Source of the DNA: Diacronema lutheri
Taxonomy: Eukaryota; Haptophyta; Pavlovophyceae; Pavlovales; Pavlovaceae
Length of the DNA: 64,000 nt
Assembly: GCA_019448385.1 (NCBI GenBank)
Contig: JAGTXO010000021.1
Span: 434,001 to 498,000 of the forward strand
Reading direction: 5' to 3'
Both the position numbers and the translations under genes were made by a program. Position 1 is the stretch's first letter. Each line of letters starts with the position of its first letter. The notes under the pieces were generated by a model, which saw only the letters and a list, made by a program, of their open reading frames with translations, was not told the origin of the DNA and made no database searches. This document shows, piece after piece, positions 1 through 10,451 of the stretch.

Positions 1-19
1 CGTGCGCGCGTCGCCGAGC

Positions 20-91
20 GCGCGCCTTGCAGACCGTGCTGCGGGCACCCTGCAGACCGTGCTGCGCGCGCCTTGCAGACCGTGCTGCGCG
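20..91. repeat. 24-bp tandem repeat, about three copies
   Basis: The unit contains TTGCAGACCGTGCTGCG and recurs three times with a 24-bp period, the middle copy diverged (CCCTGCAG). It lies just upstream of the first visible exon of the membrane-protein gene, so it is either intronic or part of a low-complexity exon. Confidence 0.7.
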
Positions 92-154
92 CGCCTGCGC
101 AGTCGCGAGGTTCAGCGGCCCCCCTCTGCCCTCCCGTCACGCGCTGCCTCGCAG

Positions 155-3100
155 GTGCCACTTGTCTTCATCTCGGCGATCGTGATTGCACCCCTCCGGC
201 GCAGGTGCGCGCTTTTCTCTGCCCGGCTGTTGCTGTGCCCCCCCCCCCCCCCCCATTCCCCCACCCCCCCCCCCCCACCCTCCCTGCTCCCATCTGTCGC
301 CGCGGGCACGCACGCGGATCAATCGGCCGCGCGCAGCTGAGCGAGACGCGCATGGCTGGCTTGCAGAGCTCCGACTGGCCGTGCGCCGCGCCTGCCCGCC
401 TCGACACCCTGCACGCCCCTGCGCGCCCCAACCCTTCTTCGCGCTGCCCTTTTTAATCGCGGCCTTCCCTTTTTTGTTGAAATGCGCTTCCGCCCGCAGG
501 TACACACCGTCGTTCCGTTCTTTCGTGCGCAACGCATGCACACTGGACAGCATCGCGGCCAGGCACGACAGCAGGCGGCGACGCGGACTGTGCGGCTTCT
601 GGCGCGCCGCGGACGCGCGCGCCGCCACCAACTCGGCCGCCGACGCCGCCGACGCCACGGCGAGCGGCGCGACCGGCGGCCGCCCGAGCACGCCGTTCTC
701 CGAGTTGATCTCAGCGTACGAGATCTTTTGCTTCCAGAGAGACCTCGACATCGAGAACTCGCGAGACGCGCTGCAGCGCGCGCTGATTGGCGAGTTCAAC
801 TGCCGCGTGTCCGTGCAGAACGTGATCCGTTACCAGGGCATCTGCTGGAAGGACAAAGGCGTTGCACTGCACAGCAGCAGCAGCGGCAATGGCGGGATTT
901 GGGCAGACACAGCGGCGCGCAATGCGTGCGGAGGCATGGCGCCCGAAATGGCGGCCGCGCTCGCCTTCGGCTACGAGCCGGCGCGGCCAACAACGCCGAC
1001 AACACCGCCTCCACTCGGACTCGCGCTGCCCCCGCTCCAACCGCCCGCGCTCAGCCGCACCGCGCCGTCGGACGCCGCGCTGCCTCCCGCTGCCGTGCCC
1101 GCCGCGCTGAGCGGCGGCAGCGGCCTCTCGCGCCGGCCCTCAATGGCGCGTGCCGCGGCGAGCGCGGGCAGCGCGGCCGCGCTCGGCGTGCCGCCGGCCG
1201 TCGGCGCGTGCGACAAGAGCGAACGTGCCGATGGTGCGGCTCCGCCGTCGCGCACATCGTCGCAAGAGTCGATGACGTTGCCGCCGACGGCGGAGGAGGC
1301 GGCCGCCGCCGCGCTGGTGGCGGCGGCGGCGGCGGCGCACGCCGAGTTTGAACGCGGGATGGGCACTATTCGCCAATTTGTGAGTGAGCGGTGCGAGCTA
1401 CGACCAGGCGTAACGTCCTCATATATCAACGCGGAGACCTTGAGCGATGGCGCCGTCGGCTTTGGCGCGGAGTTGCGCGCGTGGTGCGCGGCACGCGGAA
1501 CGGCGCAGGTGCACGCGCAGCAGCAGCAGCACTTTGCCGGCCCGCCCACGAGTGGCTCCGCGGCCACCGCCGGCCTGACGAGCAGCTCTGGCTGCACCGC
1601 CACCGCCGCGCCGCCTGGTGACGGCGGCGTGCGCGAGCCAACGGCCCTTGAAACGCGGCATGCGCTCGCCGCGATGGGCGTCGTGCTCCTTGAGACGCGG
1701 CATCGCGAGGTCTTTGGCCTCGCCCTCGCGATGCGCGCCGACCCAAAATGCTCGTGCGGCCGCTTTTGGATGGAGGGCGTATCGGTTCTTGCCCACTTTT
1801 GGCTCCTCGTCGCGCCGGGCCTGTGCCTCCTCTCTGGGTCCATGTACGCACAGGACGTTTTCGCCATGACGACGGCAACGCGGCAGCCGCTGCTCTGGCA
1901 GCACGCGTTCCAGTTCGACCGCTTGCACGCCTTCCCGATGCGCAGGATCTTCACGCTCGAGGCGCAGGTGCTTGCGACCTCGCGCCGCGCCGCGCCGCGC
2001 CGCGCCGCGCCGCGACGTGCGACCGGCGCCCTCACCCGCCGCCGCCGCCGCCGTCGCCACCGCCACCGCCCGTCGCCGCCGCCACCGCCGCCGCCCGCCG
2101 CCGCCCGCCGTCACCGCCGCCACCGCCGCGCAACTCGCGCGCGCAGATCCTGCTCACGGTCCGGATGACGCTGCTCGAGAACCTTCTCTTCGTCTGCGCC
2201 ACTGCCGTGCACATGCTCCTGCACTACGCGGACACCGCCGCGCCGCCCATCCGCTGGGTGCGCACGCTCTTCGACCCTTTCTACGGAGCGCTGCTTGGCG
2301 TGCACGTGCTGCTGCTGCTGCTGCACGTGTGCCTCAACGTGACGTGGATGGTCCTGGCCGCCATCCTTGACCCGACCAACTTCCTTCCCGCAGGCACAGC
2401 TGTCGTCGTCATGGTCTTTGTCGTCGTGTCGACGAAGCGTGAACTCTCGGCCGCGGCCGCAAAACTCCGGAAACTCCTCTCCGTTGCCTTTGAGACGCGA
2501 CTGCAGGCGAGGCCCGCGCCGCGCCGCGCCGCGCCGCGCCGCGCGACCCTTTGGGGCGCGCGCGTGCCTTTTTGCGTCGGGCACGCCTCGCCCTCCGCTC
2601 ACGCGCGCGAGCGGCGCGGCGCGGCGCGTGCGCTCGGCCGCCGCACTTGGTCGCAGGAGACGTTACGCAAGGCAAAGGCGGCGATTGATTCGGAGCGGCG
2701 CGACGCGCAGATGCGCGAGTTGGGCCTCACGCGCGCCCTCTTCACGGGACAAGGCGCCGTCGTCGACGGCGAGGCGAGCCGCGCCGTCGACCCGGCCGCG
2801 CAGACGGCGGTGCCCACCGCAGGCGAGACTGTCGCGTCGGTCAGCGTGCGCAGGTCGCCATCGCAGGCGGCGCATTTCGTCGGCGCTGCACCGCCGCCGG
2901 CCGCGCCCGCGCCGCCGCCGCCCTACCCGCCGCCACCGCCCGTCGTGTCGAAGGCGGCGGACACGGACGCCAAGCTCCTCCCCTCCGACGTGTTTGCCCT
3001 CCTGGCGCCCGCTGCGTCCTCGTCAGAGCCGCCGACGCTTTCCATGGAGCTGTTCACAAGCCTCTTCGAGCGGCTCGACTTGCAGCTCTCCGATGCGCGG

Positions 3101-3753
3101 CGCGAGCAGCTCTTTGCCTACCTCGACATCACCGGTGAGCGCGCGCGCGCTCGCGCCTCGCTGCGCCGCGTCGCGCCCGCCGCGCGCGCCAGCTGCTGCC
3201 GCCGCCCGCCGCGCGCGCTCACGCGCGCGCGCGAGCCGCCGACGGCGGGTTGCGCGCGGCAGGCGACGGCCGCATCGACCAGAAGGAGTTTGAGGACGGC
3301 TGGGACTTCCTTGTTGAGGCTGCGATTGAGGAGGCGGCCGACTCGCTCGGCATCTCGGACGCGCGGATCGCGATCGCACTCATTGCGCTTGTCCTCTGGC
3401 TAAGCTTCCTGTTCACGTTCATCTTCCTCGCGATACAGGGCTGGTGCGTCGGCGCACGCGAGCCGGGCGCGCGCCGCGCGCCGCATCGCACGCGCCGCGC
3501 CGCGCCGCGTCGCACGTGGCCACACGCCGCCCGACGGTTACAGACGTGCTCGCGCCACCGTGCCGTCGCCAGGTTTTCCGAGGGCTCGTTCGAGTCGACG
3601 GTGCAGTCGCTCTTCATCTGCGTCTCGGGCGGCATGACCAAGGCGCTGCGCAAGAAGACCTCGGGCGAGAGCTCGCAATCGCTCACGGAGACGATCAACG
3701 CGATCATGAAGGACAGCACGGCCACCGCAGCGGCAAAGGCGGCGACCAAGTGA
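155..3753 (+). CDS. EF-hand-containing multi-pass membrane protein, 5' end outside window
   Basis: I do not recognise the family. Proposed exons are 155-204, 500-1967, 2147-2506, 2657-3134, 3263-3443 and 3573-3753; phases agree at every junction. The first visible exon encodes a hydrophobic stretch (VPLVFISAIVIAPLRR), so the true start lies upstream. The middle is low-complexity Ala/Pro/Ser. Hydrophobic helices follow: one around GVSVLAHFWLLVAPGLCLL, two or three in the 2147-2506 exon, and one near the end (IALIALVLWLSFLFTFIFL). Just before the last helix, DITGDGRIDQKEF is an EF-hand loop rebuilt across the 3135-3262 intron, so calcium binding is likely. The intron 2507-2656 has a GC-AG border. 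Introns are rich in CGCGCC repeats. A calcium-responsive membrane protein is inference only. Confidence 0.6.
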
Positions 3754-3880
3754 GAAGGGGGGGGGGGGGGGGGGGGGCAAGACGTGGGCGCGAGCTTATA
3801 TACGATGTCGCCCACTTTCCCGCGCGCAACGTGGACTAGGCGGATATGCATCGGCGAGCCGTTTATGCCAGCTCCGCGTC

Positions 3881-4793
3881 TTACGCGCCGGCCGCGTTCA
3901 GCGCCTGCCTGAAATCCAAAAGTGCGGGCCGGTAAAGCTGCTGCGCGCTCTCGCGCAGCGCGGCGGTGCCGACGCCGTGCGAGACGAGGACGCGCTTGCA
4001 CGCGCGCAGGATTTCGGAGAGCGTCTCGCGTGGCAGCGAGGCGCCCGCCGGCGCGCACGACGCCGGCTTGGCCGCATCTGCGCGCCCGCCGACCTCCGAA
4101 AAGGCTGCGATCGCGTGCGTGAGTGAGCCCTCGAGCGCGCGCGCGTGGAGCTGCTCGGCCTCGGCGTGCATCGGGTCGTTGGCGGGCAGCCCGCCGCGCA
4201 CGCGCTCGCACACGTCGACGACCAACGCGCCGAGCTTCAGCGCGGACGAGAAGCCGTGGGCGCGCGCGGCGGCCTCAGCCAGCTCGCACACGTCCGGGAG
4301 CGCGCGCAGCGCACCGTAGAGCGCTTGTGCGTGGAGGCGCTCGGTCAGGTCGTACGACTCGGCCGCGAGGACCACATGCGAGCGCTGCGCGTGCGCGCAC
4401 GCGCCGAGCACGGCCGCGTACTGCTTGACGGCCGCGGCCGCCTTGCCGTCGCGCGCGAGCTGCTGCGCGGCCGCGCCCACGTCCGCGGCCGCCTGGAGCG
4501 CGGCGTCGAGCGCGTGAGCGAGCAGATCCTCAGCGGCATGCGCGAGTGCGTCCTCCTCCGCAGGCACGCGCGCGAGCACCACCTCGCAGTCGTCAAGCAC
4601 GCGCGCGTAGAGCGCGAGCGCGCCTGCGCCATGCCCGTGACGGCTGAGGCCGCTCGCCACGCGGCATGCCTCGAGCGCCTCGTCGACCGTGAGCTGCAGC
4701 GCATACGGATCTGCGCCGCGAGGGATGGGGCGAAACGCACGCGGTCAGAGCGGGCGGGTGGGCTCGGTGCGAACGCGAGCGGCGCTCACCCAT
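3881..4793 (-). CDS. unknown alpha-helical protein with a 4-base coding first exon
   Basis: No family recognised. The long open frame has no ATG at its 5' end and meets an in-frame stop near 4745, so an upstream exon is required. A model that fits is exon 1 at 4793-4790 (ATGG), intron 4789-4711 (GTGAGC...GCGCAG) and exon 2 at 4710-3881. The protein then begins MDPYALQLTVDEALEACRV and has 277 residues. It is Ala/Leu-rich and helical throughout, with heptad-like helices resembling TPR or MIT-type repeats, and has no signal peptide. It converges on the preceding plus-strand gene with about 125 bp between stops, including a run of some 20 G. The start model is inference; the frame is well supported. 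Confidence 0.55.
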
Positions 4794-5320
4794 TCCCGTT
4801 CAGCCGTCCGCCGAGTCCAACCGCGCCTCCTTTTGCCCTTTTGGTGGTCTCTGGAGGTGTTTTCCCTCCGGTGGCGGAGCCCGGACTCAATTCATCGTCA
4901 GTCATTCGACTCCTGCTCCGCGCGCCGGGCCGAGAGACCGCAAGGCGCGAGGCGTTCTCGCGCTCCGAGGTACACGTTGCGGCATTCCCGCGCTCCCCTC
5001 GGCTGCCCAAGGTGCCCAATTGTCAAGCACGTCGACTGAGCTCGCCGGCGCATCGCAACATGTGCTCGCCGTCGAGAGCGCAGCCGGCAGCGCTCGTCCC
5101 CGCGGCCGGTGGCCAGCCGCGCGCAAAGTGGCGCGCGCATTCGCTGCTGCGAATGAAGTTCCGCGAGATTGGGTTGGTGCGATCGCCAAACCGCTCGCCA
5201 TTTTTCGTGGGGCACGAGGCTGTACCATTCACCTCCGCTTTGCGCCGCGCGCGCGCGCGACTGTCCAGGCCTCGCGTCGCCGCACGAGCGTGGAGGCGGT
5301 CGTCGTACAGATGCACAAGC
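4794..5320. other. stretch without a confident gene
   Basis: No clear gene. A minus-strand open frame (5391-5023, non-ATG start) contains natural-looking sequence such as TNPISRNFIRSS and could be a further 3' exon of the gene ending at 5321 in another frame, but no splice pair is convincing. The segment next to 4790 must hold the promoter of the minus-strand gene starting at 4793. Confidence 0.3.
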
Positions 5321-6127
5321 TCAATGCGCGAAGCCGCGTGTTGCCGCTCGCACTTGGCGCGCGCGATCGCTGGAAAGTGGACGTGGCGCAAACGTGCGCT
5401 GGACGGTAGGGTTTTGCACCGCGCTCATGAGCGCACCTCCCAACTCGCGCGAGAGCACGACGACGCCGCTGTGCGCGCCCGGCGTGTACCAGAGGCCTGA
5501 ACCGCGCGCGCGCGCCATCCAGAACGCCATGTCCTCGAAGCAGTGGCCCGTCCTGCGGTGCATCACCTCAATGAAGAGGTCGTCTGCATGATTGGCAGCG
5601 TACGCGCGCGCGAAGAGCGTGCGATTCAACTCGTCGGGCGTAGGCCAATTGTGCGTGGCATTGGTAAGCGCGTCATCCCCCCAGCCGTGCTCCATCGTGC
5701 CGTTGACGAACGCCTCAATCGGGACCTTCGGGTGCCGCTCGAACGGCGCGTTGCACGGCACGCGGCCAGGCAGCCGGTGCACCCACAACGCGCTGCGCGG
5801 GAACCAACTGCTTAACAGGGTGTGCACGTCGTTGATGGCAGTCGGCTCTCGCATCCAGCGGCACACGTTGAGCAGATGGCGCGGCAGGTGCTTCTTGTAC
5901 ACAATCTCCACTTCGTCGCGCAGGTGTGACGCAAACCATTCGAGCAGCGCAGCGCGTTTGCTCGTCGCGGCGCCGTACACGGCCGTGACATATCGCGCGA
6001 GCGCGCTGCTGCCCGGTGGCATCGCTGCGAGGATGTCTTGCAGGTTGCACAGCCGCCGCGCGTGCGCGCGCGGGCCGAGGGCGCCCAGCACGACGACGAC
6101 ACCTCGCCATCGCATGTGGGACTGCAT
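5321..6127 (-). CDS. unknown protein with possible signal sequence
   Basis: A 268-residue frame starts at ATG 6127, with a second ATG at 6115 that gives a better signal-peptide-like start (MRWRGVVVVLGALGPRAHA). The body has a natural composition with many aromatic and Asn residues, for example WFPRSALWVHRLPGRVPC, EHGWGDDALTNATHNW and GHCFEDMAFWMARARGSG. I do not recognise the fold. The Cys and NxT/NxS sequons suit a luminal or secreted protein. The frame stays open upstream of 6127 through KIEADEYAPKEIDF, so an N-terminal exon may be missing. The AT-rich stretch around 6150-6190 resembles promoter islets seen before other genes here. The C-terminus may also continue by splicing below 5321. 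Confidence 0.5.
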   Translation of the reverse strand: MQSHMRWRGVVVVLGALGPRAHARRLCNLQDILAAMPPGSSALARYVTAVYGAATSKRAALLEWFASHLRDEVEIVYKKHLPRHLLNVCRWMREPTAINDVHTLLSSWFPRSALWVHRLPGRVPCNAPFERHPKVPIEAFVNGTMEHGWGDDALTNATHNWPTPDELNRTLFARAYAANHADDLFIEVMHRRTGHCFEDMAFWMARARGSGLWYTPGAHSGVVVLSRELGGALMSAVQNPTVQRTFAPRPLSSDRARQVRAATRGFAH

Positions 6128-6298
6128 CTTACAATGCGCCCGGAAGTCAATTTCTTTTGGCGCATATTCATCGGCCTCTATTTTGAACAGCTGCGAGGCG
6201 CCGTGGTCCCCGTCGGCGCGGCGCGCGCCGGCGCGGCCGTGCCGGCCGGCAGCTTCGGAACGCCGGCTGCCTTGACGGCGCCTGCCTTGGCCATCCAG

Positions 6299-6622
6299 GC
6301 TGCGCCCTCGCGCTCTGCTGGCCGCGCTCCGCGCGCCCCGCCGCCCCTGCCCATCGATTGCGCCGGCACCGCGAACAACGTACTTTTCGCCCCGGTCGGT
6401 GGGTTTGGGGGTGGCGGGGCGCGCGCGCACGGCCGCACGAGCGACGGCGGCGTGGCCTTCTCTACGACGAAACCTTCGCTTGCGACGGCTGCGCCCTCGC
6501 GCTCTGATGGCCGCGCTCCGCGCGCCCCGCCGCCCATGCCCATCGACTGCGCCGGCACCGCGAACAACGTACTTTTCGCCCCGGTCGGTGGGTTTGGGGG
6601 TGGCGGGGCGCGCGTGCGCGGC
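6299..6622. repeat. tandem direct duplication, 188-bp period
   Basis: About 135 bp from 6299 (GCTGCGCCCTCGCGCTCTG...) recurs at 6487 with only a handful of substitutions; an internal stretch of about 80 bp (through CAACGTACTTTTCGCCCC) is identical. A unique spacer of about 50 bp follows the first copy. The near identity implies a recent event or selection as a coding repeat. Confidence 0.85.
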
Positions 6623-7177
6623 CACGCGGCCAGCATCGCGGCGCTTGCCACGCTGGCGGCGGGTGGCGGTGCGCTTCGCGGCGGCGGCAGGGGGCTGCGA
6701 CGCGCGGGGAGGGCGGCGGCTCGCTGGCGGCGGGCGTCGCGCTCTGCAGCGGCGGCGGGCGGCTTGGCGACGTGGCAGGCGGCGGCTCGGGGGTGGCGGT
6801 CGTCGCCGACGATCTTCGGGCCTCAACGTGCGCGTGCGCGTCGGCCGGTGGTGTGGTTGACGGCGGCAACCGGTGCGGCAGCGCGCGGGCGGCGGCGCGC
6901 GGTGGCTAGGCGCGTGTTGGCCTTTGGGCCTGCTCCGCCTGGCGCCTCGCTGCGCACTTCCTGACCTGACCCGTCGGAACTCGGAAGCGTCGTTAGTATT
7001 TTGGAACGCGCAGTCTGAGGCACGCGGCGCGCGGCGCGCAGGTCGACGGCCCGCGGCCTCGACATCCGCCGCGCCAAGATGTTCACTTTCTAAACGAAGA
7101 CGAGAAGAAAAGAAGACCGCGCTCGGCTACCGCGTCGACGAGTTGATGTTTTTTGCTTTGGTTTTTTTGCCAGCCCA

Positions 7178-7178
<1 letters not shown>

Positions 7179-7222
<44 letters not shown>

Positions 7223-7397
7223 ATGGTCTGTCGGATGAAGGCGATGGGATTCACAGCACGTGCTCTCACCGCCGCGCAGAGCCACATTCGGGTGATTTGA
7301 AGACCGCCTCCGGCCTGCTCGCCAGCCATGCACACCGTCCCGTGCGAACGGTGCTGCTCTTCGCCCGCCCGCCCCCCCCCCCCCCCCCCCCCCCCCC
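7179..7397. repeat. two poly-C tracts
   Basis: Nearly uninterrupted C runs of about 40 and 25 bases lie 150 bp apart in the 3' flank of the minus-strand aminotransferase gene. They are G runs on its transcript strand, so they may form quadruplexes downstream of the stop. Confidence 0.9.
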
Positions 7398-7429
7398 GCC
7401 GTCCTCCGACTTCATCCCGCACCACCGGC

Positions 7430-8737
7430 TCACAGCCGCGCGCGCGCACGAGCGCCGCTCGCGCCCTGCGCCTCCACCTCCGCCTCGGCGCGCAGCGCGC
7501 GGATGAGATCGTCGATGTCGGCCTCCGTATTGTACACGTGTGGCGACACGCGCAGCGCGCCGAACCGACCGGCGACGTGGATTGCGTGGCGCGCGCGCAG
7601 CGCGCCGGCGAGCCGCTCGGCCCACGCATGCTCTTCGCGCGAGCTCCAAGCTGCCGCCGAGTTGGTCGGCCGGCGGAGTCCCACAAAGTGCTGCGCGCGG
7701 CCGGCAGGTGGTGCAAACCCCGCGCGCGCCGCCCACGCCGCGAGCCGCGCGCTCAGCGCCGCGGCGTGTGAGCCGATCGCGTCGGGTGTCCAATGGAGCA
7801 CGTGCCGCAGGCCCTCTGCTACCATCGGGAGCAGAACGGGGTTGGGCCGGCCGCCGGCGTCGAGCCGGCGCGCGCCGGACGCAAAGAGCTCGTCGTACGG
7901 CACGTCGCTCGCGCCGCGCGGCAGCGCGAACGGCACGTCGCGCCCGCCGGCCGCCGCGGCGCGCGCGCGTTCGTGCTCTTCAATGGGCACGCCGAGCCGC
8001 TGCCACTCGACGGACGCGTAGAGCGGGCAGCAGCCGTACGGGCCAAGAAGCCATTTGTGCGTCGACGCCATCACAAAGTCAGCGCGCACGCCGCCCGCGT
8101 CGAGCGGCAGCGCGCCGAGCGACTGCGTCGCATCGACGACCAGCGCCGCGCGCGCGTCGGCGCAGCGCGCGCCGATTGTGCGGAGGTCGAGGAGGGCGCC
8201 GTCGGTCCAGTGCACATGAGGTAGCGCGACGACGGCGGTGCGACCGGCGGAGATCGCCTCGCACACTGCGCGGCTCCAGTCGCCGTCCGCCGGCCGGGCC
8301 ACCGCGCGCACGCGCGCGCCCGCGTCGCGCGCGAGCGCCTGCCACGGGTACACGTTCGACGACATCTGGTCCTGGAGGACGAGGAGCTCGGAGCCGGACG
8401 CGACGCGGCGAGCGGCGGCGAGCGAACGCGCCGCAACCGAGACTGCGTATGAGCATGACGGCGCGAGCGCCACGTCGCCGCCGGTCGCGCAGAGGAGGCG
8501 CGCGAAGAGCGCGCGCACGGCCGCCGCGTCGTCGTCCGCGTCGTCGATGGTCCACGGGAGGAGCTTGCGCGCGACGGCGGCGACGCCGACGTCGTACACA
8601 CGACGCAGCATCGGCGTGCGGCTCGCCGCGTTCAAGTAGACCACGCGGCGGCCGCCCTCGAGCGGCGCGTCCGCAAGGGCGAACGCGCCGATGCCGCCGA
8701 ACGCACCGCCGCGGCCATCGTCATCCGCGAGTGGCAT
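7430..8737 (-). CDS. PLP-dependent class V aminotransferase (cysteine desulfurase/isopenicillin epimerase type)
   Basis: A 435-residue intronless protein of the fold-type I PLP enzymes. The Schiff-base lysine sits in ASTHKWLLGPYG, the cofactor-binding Asp-Ala-Thr-Gln in DATQSLGALPLD, and PHVHWTDGALLDL is the typical strand with the His that stacks on PLP. The C-terminal small domain ends in GALRVSPHVYNTEADID, as in NifS/CsdA relatives. Family members remove sulfur from cysteine or catalyse epimerisation and lyase reactions. I see no obvious active-site Cys loop, so the substrate is unknown and a lyase or epimerase is as likely as a desulfurase. The start was set at ATG 8737 because family similarity begins soon after it; the frame is open further upstream. 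No transit peptide is obvious. Confidence 0.85.
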   Translation of the reverse strand: MPLADDDGRGGAFGGIGAFALADAPLEGGRRVVYLNAASRTPMLRRVYDVGVAAVARKLLPWTIDDADDDAAAVRALFARLLCATGGDVALAPSCSYAVSVAARSLAAARRVASGSELLVLQDQMSSNVYPWQALARDAGARVRAVARPADGDWSRAVCEAISAGRTAVVALPHVHWTDGALLDLRTIGARCADARAALVVDATQSLGALPLDAGGVRADFVMASTHKWLLGPYGCCPLYASVEWQRLGVPIEEHERARAAAAGGRDVPFALPRGASDVPYDELFASGARRLDAGGRPNPVLLPMVAEGLRHVLHWTPDAIGSHAAALSARLAAWAARAGFAPPAGRAQHFVGLRRPTNSAAAWSSREEHAWAERLAGALRARHAIHVAGRFGALRVSPHVYNTEADIDDLIRALRAEAEVEAQGASGARARARL

Positions 8738-9707
8738 CACGTTCGACGAACGCTCGTGGGCCGCGGACGTGCCGACGAGCGCCCGAAACGTCTGGTGCGC
8801 GTCGTTTCGGGCGCTCGCCGGCGCGTCGGCGGCAAAATCTCGCAAGGCTTGATGCCGACGACGAGCGTCCCACGCGCGCAGACCGGCACGCCGCAGTCTC
8901 CAAGCATCTCTCGCCGGCCGACGACGACGACGATGACCCGCGCAGCCACTTTCGCGCACCCGCCACGTCAAGGACGGAGGCAGCCGCGTCGACGGATGGC
9001 GAGGAGCGCACACTCAGGGCAGCCCCACTCATCCAAGCTCACGCCGCCGTTCAATGCCATCGTCACCTCGGTGACCGGCGCTGACGCGTGCACGCCCTCT
9101 CGGCGGGATGGTGTCGAAGACGAGCTCTGCGGCGCACGCGACGAGGACTGCCAGCTCGAGCGCGGAGCGCGGACATCATTGAGCTCTGGTGGAGCCACGG
9201 GCGACGCCCGTGCGCGCGCCCCATTCGCAGCCGAGCCCTCGGGCGCGACGGCCGTGGGCTGAGGCGAATCGGCGGCGGCCGCAGAAGCGGCCGCACGGTG
9301 AGCTGGTGATGGCACTCGCACGCTCAGCCCATCGCGTACGTTCGTGGTCTGCAGGAAGCGAGGAGAGGGGGCGGGGGGAGGAAGAGGGGGAAGACGCTCT
9401 GCAAGACAGAATCCGAATCGTTTCAATCTGTGGCGTGGTCAGGACTCAGGCAGCAGGGGTCAGGCGCGGACGAACGGCGGCGGTGACCGCGATCACGTTC
9501 CGCAGCGCAGCTGCGCTCACGAGCGAACGGTGTGCGCTTGAGAAAGCGACGAAGACGAGAGGTTCACGCCCGCAGTTGCCGCGGCGGGCAGCTGGCAAGG
9601 CATCGCGCGCCCTGGCGGACGCGCCGCGCCTCGTCGCGCCAACGCGCCGCCGCGCGCACATCGCGATTCGCGCCCGTCGCGCGCGCGCGCGCGCACGCGG
9701 CTGCCAC
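8738..9707. other. intergenic region with hairpin and weak ORFs
   Basis: This holds the 5' flank of the aminotransferase gene and the 3' flank of the homeodomain gene. A minus-strand frame at 9426-8968 (152 codons, MKRFGFCLAERLPPL...) is Ser/Pro/Ala-rich without recognisable features. Its last 30 codons, from an internal Met (MALNGGVSLDEWGCPECALL), look natural and could be a 5' exon of the aminotransferase. I could not confirm a splice pair. Confidence 0.3.
8776..8817. repeat. perfect inverted repeat, 15-bp arms
   Basis: Arms CGAGCGCCCGAAACG (8776-8790) and its reverse complement (8803-8817) are separated by 12 bases, about 40 bp upstream of the aminotransferase start codon. A hairpin in the 5' leader or a protein-binding dyad is possible. 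Confidence 0.85.
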
Positions 9708-10451
9708 TCACGCACCGCGCGGCTGCCATGGCGAGCCTATCCCATAGAGGGAATGCATGGGCGCATGCGGGCGCGCCGCACCGGCGGGCGGCAGCGGCGC
9801 GTACGGCGCGAACTGCGGAACCATCGTCGATGGCACGAGGTGCAACGGCTGCTGCTGCTGCTGCTGCTGCTGCGCGGGCTGCTGCCCGGACGGCGCGTGC
9901 GCGCCGGCGGGCGGCGGCGGCGCGTAATGCACGTACTGGCCTGACGCGTCGACAACCGCGCCGCCCTGCGAGAGCATGTAGGGGAGCGGCGGGTGCGCGG
10001 GCTGCGCCATCGCCATCGGCTGCCCCTGCATCGCGCCGTGCTGCGCCCATCCCATCGGCGCGTAGCCCATGTGCGGCATCGCGTACTGGACCCGCATCGG
10101 CGCCATCTGCGGCATGTATGGCGACGGCGTCGCGACGGCCGGGTTGAGCGAGGCCAGCTTCTTCTCGCGCTGGCGGCGGTTCTGGAACCAGTTCTGCACC
10201 TGCTTGGGCGTCATGCAGCCAAACTGCTTGGCCAGGTTCTTGCACATCTCGGGCGACGGGTAGGGCTTGTGCCTGAATATACCCTCGAGCGTGTGCCGCG
10301 CCTTCGCTGACGTGTAATGGCGGACCTGCTCAGCCTCGGCGGGCGCGGCGGAGGAGGCGAGCGTGCTGTCCTCGTCCGTGACTGGCGCCCCGTAAAGCGC
10401 TGCCGCGGGCGCCGCGTCCAGCGCCGCGGCGTGCTCGGCGGAGGATGACAT
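9708..10451 (-). CDS. homeodomain transcription factor, non-TALE type
   Basis: A 247-residue intronless protein with one homeodomain at about residues 45-100. Helix 3 reads PKQVQNWFQNRRQREKK and keeps the invariant Trp, Phe, Asn and Arg that contact DNA. Helices 1 and 2 (ARHTLEGIFRHKPYPSPEMC, NLAKQFG) have canonical length with no three-residue TALE insertion. Before it lies an acidic/Ala-rich N-terminus. After it comes a Met/Pro/Gln-rich tail with eight consecutive Gln and several PYMPQM-like motifs, typical of an activation domain. The protein should act in the nucleus as a sequence-specific regulator. The start codon at 10451 is the first ATG and is followed by a typical Ser/Ala-rich leader. 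Confidence 0.95.
   Translation of the reverse strand: MSSSAEHAAALDAAPAAALYGAPVTDEDSTLASSAAPAEAEQVRHYTSAKARHTLEGIFRHKPYPSPEMCKNLAKQFGCMTPKQVQNWFQNRRQREKKLASLNPAVATPSPYMPQMAPMRVQYAMPHMGYAPMGWAQHGAMQGQPMAMAQPAHPPLPYMLSQGGAVVDASGQYVHYAPPPPAGAHAPSGQQPAQQQQQQQQPLHLVPSTMVPQFAPYAPLPPAGAARPHAPMHSLYGIGSPWQPRGA

Larger units (their letters stand above)
6128..7429. other. repeat-rich intergenic region, coding status unclear
   Basis: Frames are open on both strands because GC is extreme. Minus-strand reading 6651-6178 (157 codons) carries two near-identical Pro-rich blocks (PPPPNPPTGAKSTLFAVPAQ) corresponding to the duplicated DNA at 6299 and 6487. Minus-strand ATG 7086 opens an 87-codon frame beginning MNILARRMSRPRAVDLRAAR. 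Neither can be tied to a family. Long C runs occupy about 7179-7222 and 7372-7397. Confidence 0.35.
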
